Source of the DNA: Hyalella azteca
Taxonomy: Eukaryota > Arthropoda > Malacostraca > Amphipoda > Hyalellidae
NCBI RefSeq assembly: GCF_000764305.2
Contig: NW_025947451.1
Span: forward strand, 186,001-250,000
Reading direction: 5' to 3'
DNA length: 64,000 nt
Numbering within the stretch: position 1 is the first letter of the stretch; each line of letters begins with the position of its first letter. Positions 39,501-44,029 of this stretch are shown one piece after another. Below the pieces are notes generated by a model that was given only the letters and a program-made list of their open reading frames with translations, was not told the origin of the DNA and searched no databases. Made by a program: the position numbers and the translations under genes.

Positions 39501-41440
39501 TTTGTGTTAACATTAACTCCAGAAGTTATCCTTGCTAATAAAAAGATCTAACGGGAGCTAGACTGCAGGATCATATCTCATTTGGAGCCCTTATTCAAAC
39601 TATATTATTTTATCAACATTACCGAAAATGAATCCCGATAGGGATCAAGTCAAGGTGGTTTTCACAAAAAATATAATTAAAGTGGAGCATATTAAGATGA
39701 AGTTTAGATTAAAAATATAATTGTAAAGAGTATGTTCAGGTGAAGTCTCGATCAAAATTTGTAATACAAAACATACATGACTCACTTTTATCATATTTGT
39801 CAGCTAAGAGGGCCGTGGGGCCCCGATCATGAAGTTTATATAAAAAACATGAAAATTGGGAGCATATTTAGGCGAAGTTTTGACCAAAAATGATACTTTG
39901 AAGCAAATTTGACTCATATTTTTATCATATATGTTAGCTAAGAGGCCGATGTCTTACGACGAAGTTGGGCCACATCACACATCACATGAAGGGTGGTGAT
40001 GGGAACACCCACCCACATGGTGATGTGTGGGTGGGCCACGTCACACATCACCACCCACATGAAGGGATCACATCAAGTTGGTTTTCACAAAAATATGATT
40101 ATATGGAGCATAATGAGATGAAGTTTAGATAAAAATATGATAATATAAAGCATATATGACTCATATTTCCATCATATTTGTTATATAGCTAAGAGGGCCG
40201 TGGGGCCAGATCTCCTATACGACGAAGTTTGGCCACATCACACATCACCACTCACATGAAGGGATCACATCAAGGTGGTTTTCACAAAAATATGATTATA
40301 TGGAGCATAATGAAATGAAATTTAGATAAAAATATGATAATATAAAGGATATTCGACTCCTATTTCCATAATATTTGTCAGCTAATAGCCCCGTGGGGCC
40401 AGATCTCCTACGACGAAGTTTGGCCACATCACACATCATCACTCACATGAAGGGAACACATCAAGGTGGTTTTCACAAAAATATGATAATATGGAGCATA
40501 ATGAGATGATGTTTAGATAAAAACTATGATAATATAAAGCATATATGACTCCTATTTTCATCATATTTGTTAGCTAAGATGCCACGGGACCCGATTTCTT
40601 ACGACGAAGTTGGGCCCCATAGAGAGGCGCTGACAGTTGCGGATCTCGCGCATGCAGAGCTCCGTCGTCAAGTGTTCGTCTGTTGCTTCGTCCCGCACAC
40701 CCCATCTCATGTCCACCACATGTGGGAAGTGATAGATATATATTTATACATATTTATACCATTTATGCAAGTTTTATTGAAGACCAGAGCGTATTTCTTA
40801 TTAATGATTTTCTTATTAATTTTTCTCGATGCTGCGAACTGGGCTTTTTGCGGGATTTGAAAGTGCGAATATAAGGTTTCCAAATGACATTTTATTTGAC
40901 TTATGCAGCATCGCAATATGCACAGTTGTACACTCGCAAGATACGTGAATATAAATTGAAATAAAACAACCGAAAAAAGATACATGATTATTAATTGAAA
41001 TAATACAGTCTAAAAAATACCTGGAACTCGAGTCCATGCTTCTCCCTGCAATATTCCTTGAGCTTGGGGTACACCTCCGCCATGAGGGTGTTGCGCTCCA
41101 TCCCCATGTCTGGGGGAACAAGGGGCGGGTGTTATGGGGGAACATGGGGGTAAAATTATTATTTTACCGGATTTTTAGGGATTATTGAGATAAAATTTTT
41201 AGAGAAATACGTTGTAAAGAAGAGGGGAGAAAGTTACTCTTGAGGGGAGAGACTTACCGGTAAGGGGAGAGACTCACCCGTGAAGGGAGAGACTCACCCG
41301 TGAGGGGAGAGACTCACCCGTGAGGGGAGAGACTCACCCGTGAAGGTGGATGAGGTGAAGATGCGCAGGATCTTGGAGCTGATGGGTGGCAGGTTGGCCA
41401 GAGACCCGCAGAATATCCTGTCCACCGTGCGGTCGTCCAT
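9371..41440 (-). CDS. NWD2: NACHT and WD-repeat protein (NWD1/NWD2 family), whole gene, 33 exons
   Basis: Spliced from 33 exons listed separately, every join keeping frame (about 4750 nt, 1583 codons, plus 14 residues if the last exon reads to the TGA at 9371). Order: DUF4062-like N-terminus (residues 1-220), NACHT NTPase (about 385-625) with Walker [10 protein letters not shown] at about 389-397 and Walker B-like LLIFLDSVD near 477-485, a helical/winged-helix linker (626-920), then WD40 repeats from [12 protein letters not shown] (about 923) to the end. The family are cytosolic STAND ATPases, by analogy oligomerising signalling scaffolds; the arthropod member's role is not known to me. The ATG at 41440 has good context (CAACAATGG). 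Odd points: exon 3 lacks an AG acceptor, exon 21 uses a GC donor, a short WD segment is missing between exons 20 and 21, and the C-terminus is uncertain. NWD2 versus NWD1 naming is not decided by this sequence. Family is near certain; exon borders are inferred from splice signals and phase. Confidence 0.93.
9624..9769. mobile_element. MITE family A, copy 1
   Basis: About 146 bp with imperfect terminal inverted repeats, left GGGCCTATACTTCCAAAA, right reading inward CCATACTTTCAAAACTAGC. Coordinates include the outer GGGCC/GGAGC ends. No protein. It sits about 30 bp upstream of NWD exon 33. Confidence 0.75.
9773..9916. mobile_element. MITE family A, copy 2 (tandem with copy 1)
   Basis: Nearly identical to copy 1, same orientation, only three bases away. 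Either tandem insertion or local duplication. Confidence 0.75.
10012..10068 (-). pseudogene. Partial copy of NWD exon 33 with its acceptor
   Basis: About 47 bases around 10021-10067 repeat 9567-9613 nearly exactly, including the acceptor TGTTCGCAG and the codons for VADGTMIAN, then meet a TAG. It lies in the intron before the real exon; use of this decoy would truncate the protein. Confidence 0.85.
10528..10775 (-). repeat. Donor-derived array of NWD exon 32
   Basis: About four units of 54-57 bp, each a diverged copy of the last 45 exon bases (TACTACCACGGCGGGAGGAA...) with the GTGAGG-type donor. Confidence 0.9.
10776..10975 (-). CDS. NWD exon 32
   Basis: Encodes [16 protein letters not shown] to [11 protein letters not shown] plus split R. 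Acceptor TTTATCAG, donor GTGAGG. About four diverged copies of the [13 protein letters not shown] end with donor follow. Confidence 0.94.
10976..11708. other. NWD intron sequence, nothing recognised
   Basis: Non-repetitive intron between exons 31 and 32, left of the foldback element. No conserved coding or RNA motif seen. Confidence 0.5.
11709..12119. mobile_element. Foldback element with arms of about 190 bp
   Basis: Left arm TGTCCGGT...TTCACTAGATGTG...AGAGATTGATGGAAA...GATCACGCGATCAAG recurs reverse-complemented on the right, ending CCGGACA at 12110-12116. The arms are imperfect (roughly 80-85% by eye) around a short centre near 11910. No ORF. Intron between NWD exons 31 and 32. Confidence 0.75.
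12585..12732 (-). repeat. Donor-derived array of NWD exon 31
   Basis: Units with CTCGTAACCCACCTT; on the minus strand AAG|GTGGGTTACGAG repeats about seven times, matching GGCAAG|GTGGGT at the exon end. Confidence 0.82.
12733..12819 (-). CDS. NWD exon 31
   Basis: 29 codons [16 protein letters not shown] to RSIHKWGGK. Acceptor TGCTGCAG, donor GTGGGT. The array downstream repeats the exon end and donor. Confidence 0.92.
13103..13219 (-). CDS. NWD exon 30
   Basis: 39 codons [16 protein letters not shown] to VPMPNRPTQ. Acceptor TTAACAG, donor GTGACC. Confidence 0.92.
13862..14014 (-). CDS. NWD exon 29
   Basis: 51 codons [15 protein letters not shown] to [11 protein letters not shown]. Acceptor CCGTTGCAG, donor GTAGGT. 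The end CAGACGGCATGAAG plus a GT is present a second time 18 bases downstream, a possible alternative donor. Confidence 0.9.
14030..15000. other. NWD intron sequence, nothing recognised
   Basis: AT-rich, non-tandem intron between exons 28 and 29 up to the MITE at 15009. No ORF with conserved features. Confidence 0.5.
15009..15200 (+). mobile_element. Microsatellite-bearing MITE family B, copy 1
   Basis: Starts AAAAATGTAACTCAGTACTC, includes the palindrome ACTCACTGCAGTGAGT, then inverted repeats AGCGCATTTTCTC (15047) and GAGAAAATGCGCT (15184-15196) around a GACA/GACG microsatellite core. Intronic. Confidence 0.75.
15282..15358 (-). repeat. Donor-derived array of NWD exon 28
   Basis: Units of ACGACGTACCCGACAGCTG; the minus strand shows CTGTCGG|GTACGTCG as at the exon end, about four copies. 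Confidence 0.8.
15359..15497 (-). CDS. NWD exon 28 (WD repeat)
   Basis: 46 codons [16 protein letters not shown] to [11 protein letters not shown]. Acceptor GGTTGCAG, donor GTACGT. Confidence 0.93.
15520..15800. repeat. CATCTAGTAATAG repeats
   Basis: Four to five diverged units of 60-70 bp with TCATCTAGTAATAGRTT and ATGGACGTNCNCG in the intron before exon 28. Confidence 0.75.
15896..16042 (-). CDS. NWD exon 27 (WD repeat)
   Basis: Encodes [17 protein letters not shown] to [10 protein letters not shown] plus split R; VGLWNL is WD-like. Acceptor TGTTCTCAG, donor GTGAGT. An acceptor-derived array lies upstream. Confidence 0.93.
16043..16260 (-). repeat. Acceptor-derived array of NWD exon 27
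   Basis: About nine 24-bp units AACAAGGAGGCTGAGAACAG; the minus strand repeats TGTTCTCAG|CCTCCTTG, echoing the acceptor TGTTCTCAG|CCTGTCCC. Confidence 0.85.
16346..16516 (-). repeat. Donor-derived array of NWD exon 26
   Basis: About eight 22-bp units CCTGATGTGGCCGACCTGCT; the minus strand has GACCACATCAG|GTCAGCAG, the exon end and donor. Confidence 0.9.
16517..16623 (-). CDS. NWD exon 26 (WD repeat)
   Basis: Encodes [17 protein letters not shown] to [10 protein letters not shown] plus split S. Acceptor CTCTGCAG, donor GTCAGC chosen because it yields the family sequence ISLSP at the join. Confidence 0.93.
16660..17232. repeat. GGGACCCGAGATATGGGAC array
   Basis: Diverged 19-38 bp units of GGGACYCGAGATATG and ACTCAGGATAAGG filling the intron between NWD exons 25 and 26. 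Confidence 0.85.
17233..17344 (-). CDS. NWD exon 25 (WD repeat)
   Basis: 37 codons [17 protein letters not shown] to [15 protein letters not shown] and DAHFGRIIS are family WD landmarks. Acceptor TATCTGCAG, donor GTGAGT. Confidence 0.94.
17440..17530 (-). repeat. Penelope-associated hammerhead-like motif (isolated)
   Basis: On the minus strand 17508-17481 reads CTGACGA, a GGAG/CTCC stem with a CTGGA loop, then GAAACG. CTGANGA...GAAA is the hammerhead ribozyme core, known in Penelope-like elements. One unpaired U after CTGACGA and no clear stem I suggest decay. A second copy is at 30785-30812. Confidence 0.55.
17574..17754 (-). repeat. Donor-derived array of NWD exon 24
   Basis: About eight 23-bp units; on the minus strand GTCGCCGGCGTCAG|GTGAGCC, identical to the exon's last 14 bases plus donor. 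Confidence 0.93.
17755..17891 (-). CDS. NWD exon 24
   Basis: Encodes [15 protein letters not shown] to GREYAVAGV plus split R. Acceptor CCCTACAG, donor GTGAGC. The end VAGVR plus donor is the unit of the 23-bp array next to it. Confidence 0.93.
18150..18310. repeat. CTACCCTCTAGGTCA array next to NWD exon 23 donor
   Basis: About ten 15-bp units starting close to the exon 23 donor; appears intronic only, with no exon bases in the unit. Confidence 0.85.
18313..18455 (-). CDS. NWD exon 23
   Basis: Encodes [15 protein letters not shown] to [15 protein letters not shown]. The 3' half (LAYDLQTLV...MNGF) is conserved; the acceptor GTACAG at 18456-18457 was chosen by phase, other AGs exist. Donor GTGCGT. 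Confidence 0.78.
18600..20045. repeat. AT-rich intronic arrays
   Basis: 18830-19320 repeats ACTACCATCTAGAACTTTAC with ACTACCGTTTACAATTTTAC (about 40-bp double unit); 19510-20045 repeats about 37 bp with CATCTACTCCACTAAACATT. They fill the intron between NWD exons 22 and 23. Confidence 0.85.
20075..20192 (-). CDS. NWD exon 22
   Basis: Encodes [15 protein letters not shown] to LLFYEYLT plus one base. Acceptor CTGCTCAG; donor GTTATA is weak. Phase 1 matches exon 23. This part of the family is poorly conserved. Confidence 0.72.
20586..20717 (-). CDS. NWD exon 21, GC donor
   Basis: 44 codons [17 protein letters not shown] to [10 protein letters not shown]. Acceptor CTAAG; the donor reads GAG|GCAAGT, a strong GC-AG type site. 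The start is the only in-frame acceptor I found and may be wrong if an exon is missing before it. Confidence 0.82.
20810..20945 (-). repeat. Acceptor-like array, possible remnant of a missing NWD exon
   Basis: Four to five units; the minus strand reads TTTTTGTGCTCAG|GTGGTGCTGCTCACCAC. The codons after AG give VVLLTT, close to the TVLLNT expected after exon 20. Confidence 0.6.
20990..21182 (-). repeat. Donor-derived array of NWD exon 20
   Basis: Short units of CACGACTGACCWACACGAC; the minus strand carries GTGAGTCNTGTTGGTCAG as at the exon 20 donor. Confidence 0.75.
21183..21269 (-). CDS. NWD exon 20
   Basis: 29 codons [19 protein letters not shown] to AHTNNNL. Acceptor CCCTCCAG, donor GTGAGT, phase 0. 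The family normally continues from here with a stretch like TVLLNT, which is not found intact. Confidence 0.92.
21436..21502 (-). repeat. Donor-derived array of NWD exon 19
   Basis: Three to four units; the minus strand shows (CGTCAA)|GTGAGTCATGCGT, the exon 19 end and donor. Confidence 0.8.
21503..21628 (-). CDS. NWD exon 19: first WD repeat
   Basis: 42 codons [17 protein letters not shown] to [17 protein letters not shown]; the ITWDL ending is WD-like. Acceptor GTCTCCAG, donor GTGAGT. Confidence 0.93.
21898..22408 (-). repeat. Donor-derived array of NWD exon 18
   Basis: About ten 51-52 bp units. On the minus strand each has CACTGCATGCACACACCAGG and CGGTCCTCTGAAG|GTAGGATG, i.e. the codons for [11 protein letters not shown] plus a complete donor. 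Confidence 0.95.
22409..22628 (-). CDS. NWD exon 18
   Basis: 73 codons [16 protein letters not shown] to [13 protein letters not shown], joining the linker to the WD40 region. Acceptor GATACCCAG, donor GTAGGA. The end [11 protein letters not shown] plus donor forms a ten-copy array. Confidence 0.94.
22950..23350. repeat. 65-bp array
   Basis: About six units with ACTCAGGTGGAACTAAGACG and TTTCAGATGGTACCGAGACG in the intron between NWD exons 17 and 18. Confidence 0.88.
23870..24810. repeat. Diverged AT-rich repeats and 13-bp array
   Basis: 23870-24130: units like GAAATTGGAGTAATAGCTAC; 24600-24810: AATAGATGAGGGC, about 14 copies. Between them only AT-rich intron. Confidence 0.75.
24811..24870 (-). 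repeat. One extra copy of NWD exon 17 end with donor
   Basis: A 40-bp unit (minus strand TGTCATATAGACAGCAGGGAC, CAGAACAG|GTCAGCGGGT) occurs at the exon end and again immediately downstream. Confidence 0.92.
24871..25043 (-). CDS. NWD exon 17
   Basis: Encodes [17 protein letters not shown] to SDFEDAT and on to SRDQN plus split R. Acceptor TTTTCACAG, donor GTCAGC. The last 40 bases plus donor are duplicated once downstream. Confidence 0.92.
25130..25413 (-). repeat. Donor-derived array of NWD exon 16
   Basis: Three to four 55-58 bp units; the minus strand has AAAGTGACTCGCTACAACCT and CAGAAAG(A/G)TTAGC, the codons VTRYNLRK plus donor. More diverged copies extend to 25130. Confidence 0.9.
25414..25519 (-). 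CDS. NWD exon 16
   Basis: 35 codons [16 protein letters not shown] to KVTRYNLRK. Acceptor TTGCTGCAG, donor GTTAGC. The end VTRYNLR plus donor is copied several times downstream. Confidence 0.92.
25888..26034 (-). CDS. NWD exon 15
   Basis: Encodes [14 protein letters not shown] to FKYTEIQKH plus split R. Acceptor CCCCACAG, donor GTCACT. Confidence 0.93.
26166..26322 (+). mobile_element. Microsatellite-bearing MITE family B, copy 2
   Basis: Same layout as the copy at 15009 with a shorter GACA core; inverted repeats AACGCATTTTTTC (one change each side) and GAGAAAATGCGCT. Intron between NWD exons 14 and 15. Confidence 0.75.
26793..26935 (-). CDS. NWD exon 14
   Basis: Encodes [19 protein letters not shown] to VSVMNWYH plus split R. 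Acceptor AACTCAG, donor GTACGT. Acceptor-side copies lie at 26936-27135. Confidence 0.93.
26936..27135 (-). repeat. Acceptor-derived array of NWD exon 14
   Basis: Four units; the minus strand has CTCAACTCAG|GTACTTGATGACG and CAGTACCACAT, the acceptor plus the first 30 exon bases. Confidence 0.88.
27590..28046 (-). repeat. Donor-derived array of NWD exon 13
   Basis: Six or so units with CCTTATCGTCGAGAGATATG and AACTACATTAGAAGTAG; the minus strand repeats CTCGACGATAAG|GTATCTACTTC. Confidence 0.88.
28047..28148 (-). CDS. NWD exon 13
   Basis: 34 codons [17 protein letters not shown] to LISLDDK, the post-NACHT winged-helix segment. Acceptor GATGGTCAG, donor GTATCT. The LDDK end is repeated downstream. 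Confidence 0.92.
28286..28320. repeat. Perfect hairpin, 16-bp stem
   Basis: CTTGTATTAAGTGTAT, loop TGA, then its exact reverse complement. Confidence 0.9.
28380..28605. repeat. 27-28 bp ACTAACTAACTTAA array
   Basis: About eight units of CAGACACTAACTAACTTAAC directly upstream of the LINE-related region. Confidence 0.88.
28606..30500 (-). pseudogene. Degenerate LINE reverse transcriptase between direct repeats
   Basis: Minus-strand frames of about 29600-29980 give RT-like pieces: [12 protein letters not shown], then [17 protein letters not shown] and NYRPI, the usual non-LTR RT block order, broken by many stops. Similar stretches at 28606-28800 and 30297-30500 (both with GGTGCCACTA near the start) flank it, suggesting nested or duplicated insertions. 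Confidence 0.6.
30589..30625. repeat. Perfect hairpin, 17-bp stem
   Basis: CATTTTTTTAACATTGC, loop AGA, then its exact reverse complement, beside the Penelope-like remnant. Confidence 0.9.
30785..31467 (-). pseudogene. Penelope-like retroelement, 3' fragment (copy 2)
   Basis: Minus-strand counterpart of the fragment at 8150, with [33 protein letters not shown] and, after frameshifts, [19 protein letters not shown]. It ends with the hammerhead-like motif at 30785-30812. Lies in an NWD intron. Confidence 0.8.
31929..32139 (-). CDS. NWD exon 12
   Basis: Encodes [15 protein letters not shown] to LFEKIEKQ. Acceptor TTTGTACAG, donor GTGCGA, phase 0. Contains the conserved [17 protein letters not shown] block at the NACHT C-terminal side. 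Confidence 0.93.
32590..32743 (-). repeat. Donor-derived array of NWD exon 11
   Basis: Five 31-bp units; the minus strand reads ATGGAGGTCATCA(A/G)|GTACGTG, the exon end MEVI(K) plus donor. Confidence 0.92.
32744..32883 (-). CDS. NWD exon 11
   Basis: Encodes [14 protein letters not shown] to [10 protein letters not shown] with a split K (donor GTACGT). Acceptor GTTCCAG. The codons for MEVI plus donor recur in the array immediately downstream. Confidence 0.92.
33050..33148 (-). CDS. NWD exon 10: NACHT Walker B region
   Basis: 33 codons [17 protein letters not shown] to LPPNVK; hydrophobic run followed by LDSVDQ fits Walker B. Acceptor TTCGTCAG; donor GTGATT is weak, but the next exon joins it at phase 0 and gives the family motif NVKIVLS. 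Confidence 0.9.
33560..33980. repeat. 15-bp GTCGAGCTTGGGGTT array
   Basis: About 27 diverged copies between NWD exons 9 and 10. No exon sequence in the unit. Confidence 0.9.
34045..34146 (-). CDS. NWD exon 9
   Basis: 34 codons [16 protein letters not shown] to LSCAKETQ, following the P-loop. Acceptor CCGAGCAG, donor GTGAGA, phase 0. Confidence 0.92.
34380..34698 (-). repeat. Donor-derived array of NWD exon 8
   Basis: Five good 40-bp copies and some worn ones; the minus strand has ATCTGCCATCAG|GTTAGCAGGT, the codons ICHQ plus donor. Confidence 0.93.
34699..34938 (-). CDS. NWD exon 8: NACHT P-loop
   Basis: 80 codons from [15 protein letters not shown] to LTSICHQ. Contains the Walker A P-loop [14 protein letters not shown], with K and T positioned for nucleotide phosphate and Mg2+ binding. 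Acceptor CCCATCAG, donor GTTAGC. The exon end plus donor is repeated at 34480-34698. Confidence 0.95.
34945..35195. repeat. GGGGGAACGGGAGTGGGGTGTG array
   Basis: G-rich units of 22-60 bp beginning just upstream of the exon 8 acceptor; exon bases are not included. Confidence 0.85.
35562..35760 (-). CDS. NWD exon 7
   Basis: Encodes [16 protein letters not shown] to HACNNSVK, the segment before the NACHT P-loop. Acceptor TGCCCAG, donor GTATTC, phase 0. Confidence 0.93.
36003..36228 (-). CDS. NWD exon 6
   Basis: Encodes [15 protein letters not shown] to KIEASNYH with R split across the intron (phase 2). Acceptor GCCACCAG, donor GTAGGG. No junction-derived array is obvious here. Confidence 0.93.
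36372..36489 (-). repeat. Donor-derived array of NWD exon 5
   Basis: Four decoys; the minus strand has CATAACTACTTTATGTCGG|GTGAGTC, the codons HNYFMS plus donor. Confidence 0.92.
36490..36634 (-). CDS. NWD exon 5
   Basis: Encodes [17 protein letters not shown] to MHNYFMS, acceptor CAACAG, donor GTGAGT, phase 1. Copies of HNYFMS plus donor lie downstream. Confidence 0.93.
37090..37515. mobile_element. Nested inverted-repeat element with GTAGCGG hairpin array
   Basis: Outer inverted repeat GATTTGCAACCCCAGCA (37121) against TGCTGGGGTTGCATATC (37475). Inside, 37209-37425 carries alternating GTAGCGG/CCGCTAC blocks able to form hairpins, flanked by near-identical GTTACAGGGAGAGGTGG and GTTCCAGGGAGAGGTGG. 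Looks like a small element inserted in another; CAGAGCTGGGCAGCG at the right edge resembles hAT ends. Confidence 0.5.
38280..38845 (-). repeat. Donor-derived array of NWD exon 4
   Basis: About ten diverged units of 45-60 bp; the minus strand repeats CTTGTCAATTTCAACAATAAG|GTNAG, the codons LVNFNNK plus donor. Confidence 0.9.
38846..39049 (-). CDS. NWD exon 4
   Basis: 68 codons from [13 protein letters not shown] to ILVNFNNK. Acceptor TTGTTCAG, donor GTCAGT, phase 0 at both ends. The exon end NFNNK plus donor is the unit of the array at 38280-38845. Confidence 0.93.
39780..40602 (-). repeat. 175-190 bp array derived from the NWD exon 3 donor
   Basis: Four to five long units. Each contains, on the minus strand, GGCCAAACTTCGTCGTAGGA or a variant of exon 3's GGGCCCAACTTCGTC|GTAAG, followed by about 140 bp of intron. 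Confidence 0.88.
40603..40719 (-). CDS. NWD exon 3, non-canonical acceptor
   Basis: 39 codons [13 protein letters not shown] to LSMGPNFV with donor GTAAGA. The expected exon start GTGGTGGAC is preceded by CACAT, not CACAG, although a pyrimidine-rich tract is present. Either the base is a sequencing error or the site is mutated. The exon 3' end is repeated in the following intron. Confidence 0.85.
41021..41109 (-). CDS. NWD exon 2
   Basis: Encodes [18 protein letters not shown] and on to HGLEFQ. Acceptor CCCCCAG, donor GTATTT, ends at phase 0. Strongly conserved N-terminal family block. Confidence 0.92.
41222..41337 (-). repeat. Donor-derived array of NWD exon 1
   Basis: Five units of about 20 bp, GAGGGGAGAGACTCACCCGT; the minus strand has ACGG|GTGAGTCTCTCCCC. 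Confidence 0.88.
41338..41440 (-). CDS. NWD exon 1 (start codon)
   Basis: Encodes the first 34 residues, beginning [14 protein letters not shown] and ending IFTSSTFT, the typical start of the DUF4062-like domain. Donor GTGAGT directly follows at phase 1. Copies of the donor edge are repeated just downstream. Confidence 0.92.
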
Positions 41441-41660
41441 TGTTGGGGGAGGGTAGTTGTGGGGGAGGGTTGTTGTGGGAGGGAGGGGGGTTATCTTGAA
41501 AGGAGGTTAGTTGTGGGGGGTTAGCTTGAAAGGAGGTTAGTTGAGGGTTAGTTTGGTGGGAGGTTAGTTGTATGGGAGGAAGGGAGGTTATAGTTGTTAG
41601 GCAGGTTAGTTATTTGAGAAAGTATTTATTGGGGGGTTAGTAGTAGGAGAGGTCGATTGT
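41441..41660. repeat. G-rich GGTTAGTTGTGGG repeats at the NWD 5' UTR
   Basis: Irregular 15-25 bp units starting at the start codon. On the coding strand this is a C-rich leader with no evident upstream ATG near the start. Confidence 0.7.
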
Positions 41661-42386
41661 GAGGAATCTTCGGCTAAGGGGCGCTCGTTCCCTCCCTCCC
41701 TGCCTAGTTGCTGCAATGCCTATAATTTAATATTGATAATCAAACGCTCATATTTGAATGTTTAATGAACACATATCATGGATTTATATCACTTCGTATT
41801 ATGCACGTAATAACTATGCAATGAAGAATTAAATATTCTGTAATATAAATATATAAATTACCTTAATGAGTTTAGTACGGCGCTCCTGCTATTGTAACCT
41901 TGCAAATAAATATAATGTTGTCTCTAGCACTAGCAGTACGTCATATACTGTAGATCAAAACCACCTACTTATGTACTAGAAGCGCACGGCCAGTCAAAAG
42001 GAAATGTATTGTTTCAAGTGTATTAGTATTTAGATTAGGTGCTTGTTTCATGAGTATTAGTATTAGGATTATGTGCAGCGTTGAACAAGTTCTTTGTATG
42101 TATTAAGTGTAAAAAATTAGAACTACAAGCGAGGTATTTCTTGCGTGCAGATGCATGGTATCTATGTAGAGCTCAGAGTTACCATCAGCGTTTACAAGTA
42201 TTCGCAATACTCAGTTTGTACTCAGGTTCAATACTATACAGTTAAACTGAACATTTATAATAATTGCATGAATTTATAATCCAAATCATGTTAAAGACAG
42301 AAATATATTCAAGCCATTTATGCATGTGTAGATATGTCTTTATTGAGTATCACTGAAGAGCAGCGTATATAACTGTATAACACCGG

Positions 42387-42738
42387 GTATTAATGCACAA
42401 CAGCTGGTATTACTGTACAACAGCTGGTATTACTGAACAACAGCTGGTATTACTGCACAACAGCTGGTATTACTGAACAACAGCTGGTATTACTGCACAA
42501 CAGCTGGTATTACTGTACAACAGCTGGTATTACTGTACAACAGCTGGTATTACTGCACAACAGCTGGTATTACTGCACTACAGCTGGTATTACTGCACAA
42601 CAGCTGGTATTACTGCACAACAGCTGGTATTACTGTACAACAGCTGGTATTACTGTACAACAGCTGGTATTACTGCACAACAGCTGGTATTACTGCACAA
42701 CAGCTGGTATTACTGCACTACAGCTGGTATTACTGCAC
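42387..42738. repeat. 20-bp CAGCTGGTATTACTGCACAA array
   Basis: About 17 copies, each with a CAGCTG E-box, cut off by the N gap. Lies 1 kb upstream of the NWD ATG. Confidence 0.95.
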
Positions 42739-43216
42739 NNNNNNNNNNNNNNNNNNNNNNNNNNNNNNNNNNNNNNNNNNNNNNNNNNNNNNNNNNNNNN
42801 NNNNNNNNNNNNNNNNNNNNNNNNNNNNNNNNNNNNNNNNNNNNNNNNNNNNNNNNNNNNNNNNNNNNNNNNNNNNNNNNNNNNNNNNNNNNNNNNNNNN
42901 NNNNNNNNNNNNNNNNNNNNNNNNNNNNNNNNNNNNNNNNNNNNNNNNNNNNNNNNNNNNNNNNNNNNNNNNNNNNNNNNNNNNNNNNNNNNNNNNNNNN
43001 NNNNNNNNNNNNNNNNNNNNNNNNNNNNNNNNNNNNNNNNNNNNNNNNNNNNNNNNNNNNNNNNNNNNNNNNNNNNNNNNNNNNNNNNNNNNNNNNNNNN
43101 NNNNNNNNNNNNNNNNNNNNNNNNNNNNNNNNNNNNNNNNNNNNNNNNNNNNNNNNNNNNNNNNNNNNNNNNNNNNNNNNNNNNNNNNNNNNNNNNNNNN
43201 NNNNNNNNNNNNNNNN
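42739..43216. other. Assembly gap, 478 N
   Basis: Run of N between the 20-bp array on the left and the 8-bp TCACTGCA/G array on the right, upstream of the NWD start codon. May hide a 5' exon or promoter. Confidence 1.
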
Positions 43217-43585
43217 TCACTGCATCACTGCATCACTGCGTCACTGCATCACTGCATCACTGCATCACTGCATCACTGCATCACTGCATCACTGCATCAC
43301 TGCGTCACTGCATCACTGCGTCACTGCGTCACTGCATCACTGCGTCACTGCGTCACTGCGTCACTGTATCACTGCGTCACTACATCACTGCGTCACTGCA
43401 TCACTACATCACTGTATCACTGCGTCACTGTATCACTGCGTCACTGTATCACTGCATCACTGCGTCACTGCATCACTGCATCACTGCGTCACTGCATCTT
43501 TGCATCACTGCATCACTGTATCACTGCGTCACTGCATCACTGCGTCACTGTGTCACTGCGTCACTGCGTCACTGCGTCGCTGTTC
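43217..43585. repeat. 8-bp TCACTGCA/TCACTGCG array
   Basis: About 45 units with A/G variation at the last base, continuing from the N gap. Confidence 0.95.
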
Positions 43586-43968
43586 GTGTCAGCAGCGTCA
43601 CTGCACTGCAGACTGCTGAACCTTCCACAGACGTCTTGCAGTAACTCATGTTGCAGTAGTTCGTTTTGTATTTATATTATGTTGCGTTACTCACGTTAAA
43701 CGTATATTAAGCATTTGGATAGAATTTATTCGAAAGTTTGTATTTATTGAAGAATTGTGTGTGAATTTGTACTAATTTAGAATTTATCGTGTCAGTGTTC
43801 CCAGTGTTCTCAATAATGTGATATGAATTTTGATCAATATGCTTATCATTGATAATGTTAATTTTGCTGTCACAATTTTGAGCCTTTCGTTATTTGTTAT
43901 CACTGTTGTATTCTGATTTTTTTTTGTAACACGTGTTTTCATTTTTGCTTGCATCCCGCGGCGTCATC

Positions 43969-44022
43969 GTTGCCATGGCGACGCGTGAGGTCCCATGACA
44001 ACCCAAGCGTTGCTATGGCAAC
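43969..44022. promoter_or_regulatory. Cluster of RFX X-box palindromes upstream of NWD
   Basis: GTTGCCATGGCGAC (43969-43982) and GTTGCTATGGCAAC (44009-44022) fit the X-box form GTTRCC-N2-GGYAAC, with a weaker GTCCCATGACAAC between them (43990-44002). About 2.5 kb upstream of the NWD ATG in a GC-richer island. RFX factors bind such sites in ciliary and sensory-neuron genes; function here is inferred. Confidence 0.55.
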
Positions 44023-44029
44023 ATGAAAA

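Noticed and set aside
40567..40874. Plus-strand ORFs of 63-97 residues
   Set aside because: Shadow of NWD exon 3 on the other strand.
43217..43585. Telomeric-type repeat
   Set aside because: The 8-bp TCACTGCA/G unit does not match TTAGG or TTAGGG and lies inside a gene-bearing region.
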